NCBI RefSeq assembly: GCF_009380165.1
Contig: NZ_WHUF01000005.1
Location: forward strand, 124,001 to 188,000
DNA length: 64,000 nucleotides
DNA from: Rugamonas rivuli
GTDB taxonomy: Bacteria; Pseudomonadota; Gammaproteobacteria; Burkholderiales; Burkholderiaceae_D
Direction: 5' to 3'
Shown here piece after piece: positions 61,719 to 64,000 of this stretch (the first letter of the stretch is position 1; every line of letters starts with the position of its first letter). Under the pieces are notes generated by a model. It searched no databases. It was given only the letters and a program-made list of their open reading frames with translations, and was not told the origin of the DNA. The position numbers and the translations under genes are program-made.

Positions 61719-63113
61719 ATGACCACCAATACTTCCCGCCGCGCCTTCCTGCAGCGCGCCTCGATGCTGGCCATGAGCGGCGTGGCCGCGCCGCTGGCCG
61801 TCAACCTGGCGGCCATGGCCGAAGCCGCGGCCGCCAACGCCAGCGACTACAAGGCCATCGTCTGCGTGTTCCTGTACGGCGGCAACGACTACGCCAACAC
61901 GCTGGTGCCGTACGACGCCGCCAGCTACAACGCCTACTATGCGCTGCGCTCCAAGCTGGCCTACCAGCAAAGCGCGCTGACGGGCACCCTGCTCAACACG
62001 GCGGCGCCTCCGGTCGACGTCAACGGCGTCGCCCACCAGTACGCGCTGGCGCCGGAACTGGCGCCGCTGCTGCCGATCTTTAACGCCGGCAAGATGGGCG
62101 TGCTGCTCAACGTCGGCACGCTGGTGCAGCCGACCACCAAGCAGCAATACCTGGCCAGGTCGGTGCCGCTGCCGTCCAAGCTGTTCTCGCACAACGACCA
62201 GCAATCGGAATGGCAATCGTCGATGCCGGAGGGCGCGACTTCGGGCTGGGGCGGCCGCATGGGCGACCTGTTCGAATCGGGCAACGGCAACGGCAACGCC
62301 ACCTTCACCTGCATCAATGTGTCCGGCAACGCCGTGTTCCTGTCCGGGAAGCAGGCGGTGCAGTATCAGGTGTCGACCAAGGGTTCGGTGCCGTTCAGCG
62401 GTTTGCAGAGTCCGCTGTTCGGTTCGGCCAGTTGCAGCAGTGCGTTGCAGACGCTGCTCACCCAGCCGCATGGACACCCGATGCAATCCGACTATGCGCG
62501 CGTGACGCAGCGGGCGATCTCGGCCAACGACGTGCTGACCTCGGCGCTGGCCGGCGCCCCGGCGATCAACACGCCCTTCCCCGCCAACAGCAACCTCGGC
62601 GACCAGTTGAAGATGGTGGCGCGCATGATTTCCAGCGCCTCGGCGCTGGGCGCCAAGCGGCAAGTGTTCTTTGTGTCGATGGGCGGTTTCGATACGCACG
62701 ACGGTTTGGTCAGCGTGCATCCGGGCCTGCTGAAAGGCGTGGCCGACGCCATGGCGGCGTTCTACCAGAGCACGGTGGAGCTGGGCGTGGCGAACCAGGT
62801 GACGGCCTTCACCGCATCCGATTTCGGCCGTACGCTGAGCGGCAACAACGACGGCTCGGATCACGGCTGGGGCAGCATGCACTTCATGCTGGGCGGCGCC
62901 GTCAAGGGCGGCCGCTACTACGGCAAGGCGCCGGTGGTGGCCAGCGACGGCCCGGACGATGTCGGCCAGGGCCGTTTGCTGCCGACCACCTCGATCGAGC
63001 AGTATGCGGCCACGCTGGGCAGCTGGCTGGGCGTGTCGAACACCGACCTGCTGGCCATGCTGCCCAACCTGACCAACTACAACGCCAGCGCGCGCAATCT
63101 CGGCTTCGTCTGA
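61719..63113 (+). CDS. DUF1501 family protein, Tat-exported
   Basis: This 464-residue protein has a twin-arginine signal (TSRRAFLQRASMLAMSG) and an alkaline-phosphatase-like superfamily layout: VFLYGGNDYANTLVPYD near residue 50, SMGGFDTHDGL and TASDFGRTLSGNNDGSDHGW. The latter could bind metal in the phosphatase-like site. Export by Tat implies folding in the cytoplasm with a cofactor. It begins eight bases after the DUF1800 stop (AGGAG at its start) and belongs to the same operon. Confidence 0.92.
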   Translation: MTTNTSRRAFLQRASMLAMSGVAAPLAVNLAAMAEAAAANASDYKAIVCVFLYGGNDYANTLVPYDAASYNAYYALRSKLAYQQSALTGTLLNTAAPPVDVNGVAHQYALAPELAPLLPIFNAGKMGVLLNVGTLVQPTTKQQYLARSVPLPSKLFSHNDQQSEWQSSMPEGATSGWGGRMGDLFESGNGNGNATFTCINVSGNAVFLSGKQAVQYQVSTKGSVPFSGLQSPLFGSASCSSALQTLLTQPHGHPMQSDYARVTQRAISANDVLTSALAGAPAINTPFPANSNLGDQLKMVARMISSASALGAKRQVFFVSMGGFDTHDGLVSVHPGLLKGVADAMAAFYQSTVELGVANQVTAFTASDFGRTLSGNNDGSDHGWGSMHFMLGGAVKGGRYYGKAPVVASDGPDDVGQGRLLPTTSIEQYAATLGSWLGVSNTDLLAMLPNLTNYNASARNLGFV

Positions 63114-63137
63114 GCGGGCCGGATCCGCTGCATCGGC

Positions 63138-63710
63138 TTACTGCGCCGGCTGCAGGTTGGCGACCAGCGCGCCGGGCCGCGTGCTGATCCCGGTCAGCAC
63201 GAACTGCACGCCGGCGTAGCGCAAGTCTTCCGGACGGAAAGTGTGCACCGGCACGTCCTTGAGCGTGTTCTCGCCCAGCAGATTGGCGACGCTGGCGATC
63301 TGGTTCTGCTTGCCCTCGTCCATGCCGTCCACCGTGAAACGGTCCATGTGCGCATCGCTGATGTAGATGGTGTTGCGCACGTTGTCCACCTTCAGCCGGC
63401 CCGACACCGCCATGCTGCCGTGCCACGACTGGCGTGCCAGCAGCGGCGACACGTTCACGTCCAGCGTCAGCGCGACGCGGTCGTTGTCGGCCAGGATGGC
63501 CAGCTGCGGATGGCTCAGCTCCACCTCGAAGATGCCCAGCACGCGGCGGTGCACGGGGAATTTGTGTTCCAGGTTCTGCTGCAAGCGCGCTTGCGGCAAT
63601 TCCACCTGGCGCGGACCGATCAGCGTGGAACAGGCGGCCAGCGCAGTGGCCACCACAGCCGCCACCATCAGCGGCGCGGCATGGCGGGCATAGGATTTAA
63701 GATTCAACAT
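63138..63710 (-). CDS. DUF1439 lipoprotein
   Basis: This 190-residue lipoprotein has a signal and lipobox near ALAACS. A DUF1439/YceB-like beta-rich domain contains LEHKFPVHRRVLGIFEVELS and DNVRNTIYISDAHMDRFTVD. The family is related to LPS/lipid-binding folds; function is unknown. The ATG at 63710 is preferred to one 33 bases upstream. Confidence 0.85.
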   Translation of the reverse strand: MLNLKSYARHAAPLMVAAVVATALAACSTLIGPRQVELPQARLQQNLEHKFPVHRRVLGIFEVELSHPQLAILADNDRVALTLDVNVSPLLARQSWHGSMAVSGRLKVDNVRNTIYISDAHMDRFTVDGMDEGKQNQIASVANLLGENTLKDVPVHTFRPEDLRYAGVQFVLTGISTRPGALVANLQPAQ

Positions 63711-63793
63711 GTCGTCTTTCGGAAGAGTGTGCAACGCTGGCATTATGACCCACCGCCGGCCTCAAATAAAAAACAACATGCCTGACGAAACGC

Positions 63794-63833
63794 TTGTTTT
63801 TTTTAATTACAGTGTTATAGTTCACTACAACAC
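63794..63833 (+). promoter_or_regulatory. Promoter with overlapping operator for the GntR-type gene
   Basis: TTGTTT (63794-63799), 16 bases and TATAGT (63816-63821) form a sigma-70-like promoter. GTGTTATAGT (63812-63821) and ACTACAACAC (63824-63833) form an inverted repeat with nine of ten matching positions that covers the -10 box. YtrA-type GntR regulators bind such GTGTT-rich palindromes and repress their own operon. Confidence 0.7.
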
Positions 63834-63866
63834 CACTCCATCAACACACACTAGGGGACCACATGT

Positions 63867-64000
63867 ATGTCCACGATAGGCTGGAATGACAATGCGCCGA
63901 TTTATCGGCAGCTCAAGGAAAAAGTGATCGGCATGATGCTCGACGGCCTGCTCAAACCGGGCGACGCCCTGCCTTCGGTACGGCAGGTGGCGGCGGATTA
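63867..64000 (+). CDS. GntR-family (YtrA subfamily) regulator, 5' part
   Basis: Only the first 44 codons are inside the window. They read MSTIGWNDNAPIYRQLKEKV, then LKPGDALPSVRQVAAD, the winged-helix start of YtrA-type GntR repressors. AGGGGA precedes the ATG at 63867. Genes of this subfamily usually regulate an ABC transporter encoded just downstream. Confidence 0.88.
   Translation, partial: MSTIGWNDNAPIYRQLKEKVIGMMLDGLLKPGDALPSVRQVAAD

Overview
The window looks like a chromosomal segment of a GC-rich betaproteobacterium of the Oxalobacteraceae (Massilia/Duganella/Janthinobacterium-like). This rests on the housekeeping order lysC - tRNA-Ser - tilS - accA - alkA-type glycosylase - cysS - two cyclophilins - lpxH and on product similarity recalled by eye; no database search was run. 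The left ~47.6 kb is a large mobile element and the right ~16 kb (47,663 to the end) is core chromosome.

The mobile element is an IncP-type (RP4/RK2-like) conjugative plasmid backbone that now behaves as an integrative element. It holds a complete mating-pair-formation operon in IncP order, trbA-trbB-C-D-E-F-G-H-I-J-K-L-N (4.4-15.9 kb), and a transfer/relaxosome region traC-(D)-F-G-I(H)-J / oriT / traK-L-M (18.2-28.7 kb). Three perfect KorB-type operators (4359, 26465, 36695), KfrB-, KorB- and KleE-like control genes (34.7-36.6 kb) and an AlpA-type regulator complete the backbone. No trfA, oriV or incC is visible. A P4-type tyrosine integrase (46.2-47.4 kb) sits against the 3' end of tRNA-Ser(GCU), which marks one end of the element; the other end is not recognised and probably lies left of the window.

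Cargo occupies three places. (1) At 0.16-3.96 kb an operon of a MazG-like pyrophosphohydrolase, a GHKL-ATPase protein and a 732-residue protein of unknown function is a candidate new nucleotide-linked defence or stress system. (2) At 28.8-34.5 kb, between traM and kfrB, lies an orphan type VI secretion module: vgrG, a two-domain peptidoglycan hydrolase effector and an exported immunity candidate. (3) At 37.9-45.8 kb, bounded by an intact IS110-family element and an oppositely oriented truncated IS110 end, lies an AT-rich bacteriocin/microcin island: a 68-residue double-glycine-leader peptide, a 55-residue membrane peptide, a CPBP-like membrane protein, an HlyD-type adaptor and a peptidase-C39 ABC exporter.

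The element therefore couples a self-transfer apparatus to two contact- or diffusion-based weapons and one possible intracellular defence operon. The right-hand chromosome carries lysine/threonine-pathway, tRNA-modification, fatty-acid, DNA-repair, translation, protein-folding and lipid A genes. Less characterised genes follow (transglutaminase-like, solute-binding, DLH-type hydrolase, TPR, DUF1800/DUF1501, DUF1439), and the window ends inside a GntR/YtrA-type regulator with a visible promoter-operator.
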